A stretch of DNA of 13,098 nucleotides from Baffinella frigidus (Eukaryota > Cryptophyceae > Cryptomonadales > Baffinellaceae): contig MU647226.1 of assembly GCA_026770585.1 (NCBI GenBank), positions 19,402 to 32,499 on the forward strand. The letters are read 5' to 3'. Below the pieces are notes generated by a model. It was not told the origin of the DNA, searched no databases, and saw only the letters and a program-made list of their open reading frames with translations. Positions 12,665 through 13,098 of the stretch are shown here, one piece after another. A program made the translations under genes and the position numbers. Every line of letters begins with the position of its first letter. Within the stretch, counting starts at the first letter, position 1.

Positions 12665-12882
12665 GAGCGTTTGCGGTAATTGTTGTCCGTTTTGGACGTA
12701 CGGTTTCCCGGTTTTCCGGTTTTGAAAAGGGACTTATAGGACGTGACAAGGATTTTAAATGGTACCAAGAGGCGCAATTCTGGTACTATTCAAAATCCAT
12801 GTCACGTCCTATAAGTCCCTTTCAAAACCGGGAAACCGGGAAACCGTACGTCCAAAATGGACAACAATTACCGCAAACGCTC
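12665..12882. mobile_element. Foldback element F12 (TA|GAGC family), longest
   Basis: Arms of about 100 bp pair with few mismatches. Ends are GAGCGTTTGCGG...CCGCAAACGCTC, flanked by TA (12663-12664 and 12883-12884). Arms include GTACGGTTTCCCGGTTT and GGACTTATAGGACGTGACA; the centre carries TGGTACCAAG and CTGGTACTATT. High arm identity suggests a recent insertion. Noncoding. Confidence 0.9.
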
Positions 12883-12952
12883 TACCCTCCCATTCACTTT
12901 TATTGACACGAGGCGGGGTTGGCAGGGGGGTCCCGCCGAGGCTGCCCGCGCG

Positions 12953-13098
12953 TCATGGGGCAAGTATGCCCCCCCCCCTTTGACCACCGCCCCCCTGATT
13001 GAGGGTTGAGGGTTGATCGGTTGAGCGTCGAGCGTTGAGCGTTGAGCGTTGCGCGCTGAGTGCTGAGGGTCATGGGGCAAGTATGCATCCCCCCCCCC
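12953..13098 (+). repeat. Right end: duplicated poly-C motif and degenerate heptamers
   Basis: GTCATGGGGCAAGTATGC followed by a C-run occurs at about 12953-12979 and again at 13069-13098. Between them (about 12999-13066) is a period-7 series: GGTTGAG, GGTTGAT, GCGTTGA and variants, resembling a diverged telomere heptamer. The window ends in poly-C. Confidence 0.75.

Larger units (their letters stand above)
11640..12960 (+). repeat. Degenerate tandem array (GAGGCGTGGTTGGC units) hosting foldbacks
   Basis: Landmarks recur in order. GAGGCGTGGTTGGC lies at 11706, 12004, 12643 and (altered) 12083 and 12910. GCCTGTCCGTCCCCCAACCT lies at about 12349 and 12578, with a relative near 12018. CCCTCCCATCC..CCCACGGATG lies at 11747 and 12286; CACTTTTATTGACNCGAGGCG near 11988 and 12895. 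GTCTCACGC(T/G)GAGAC sits at 12066 and 12626. Three foldbacks (F10-F12) interrupt the units. Noncoding. Confidence 0.75.

Noticed and set aside
1-13098. Transposase or reverse transcriptase that could move the foldbacks
   Set aside because: No frame shows DDE, RT or integrase motifs. Any enzyme must be encoded elsewhere.

Overview
The window looks like eukaryotic nuclear DNA and very likely comes from a green-lineage alga. It has long degenerate tracts of plant/green-algal-type telomere heptamers (TTTAGGG/CCCTAAA), GC-rich third codon positions in the few believable exons, GT-AG splice signals with a CTAAC-type branch site, and no bacterial operon structure or ribosome binding sites. A prasinophyte-like alga with a large, repeat-rich genome would fit; naming a genus would be a guess. 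It starts with a run of G and ends with a run of C, so it may be a whole scaffold broken at homopolymers.

Layout. 1-1610: repeat units (R1, a hairpin unit starting GGGTGCC, and a CCCACCAGCCCC unit) interrupted by three foldback elements. 1611-1845: first TTTAGGG-like tract. 1898-3140: an inverted pair of R1 copies, then a degenerate tandem array (R2) split by a TIR-MITE and a foldback element. 3144-3587: AAT microsatellite and a 115-bp homopurine tract. 3640-5220: a long minisatellite in two opposite-facing blocks around a 174-bp tandem repeat. 5295-5793: third R1 copy and a CACGCCAGA-ended foldback. 6032-6188 (minus): a probable exon of an inositol-polyphosphate 5-phosphatase-type catalytic domain, with its acceptor region duplicated at about 6350-6430. 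6425-7560: telomere-like tracts, short dispersed repeats and one arm of a perfect 67-bp inverted repeat. 7640-9300: the only gene-like area, with an unrecognised basic disordered protein on the minus strand diverging from an unrecognised Arg-rich N-terminus, probably mitochondrial, on the plus strand. 9457-10681: five foldback structures almost back to back. 10755-11097: CCCTAAA-like tract in the opposite orientation. 11380-12960: a repeat array hosting three more large foldbacks. 12999-13098: degenerate TTGAGCG heptamers and poly-C.

The dominant biology is a dense set of non-autonomous foldback/MITE-like elements, about a dozen in 13 kb. At least three groups can be told apart by their termini: TA-flanked GAGC...GCTC (four members with unrelated arms), T(C/T)ATCCGG with 4-bp duplications and an internal ACTACACA core, and CCACCA(G/A)CC. 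Several sit inside repeat units for which an uninterrupted copy exists in the same window, so their boundaries can be read directly. No transposase was found. Coding content is low, and most open frames are by-products of repeats lacking stop codons.
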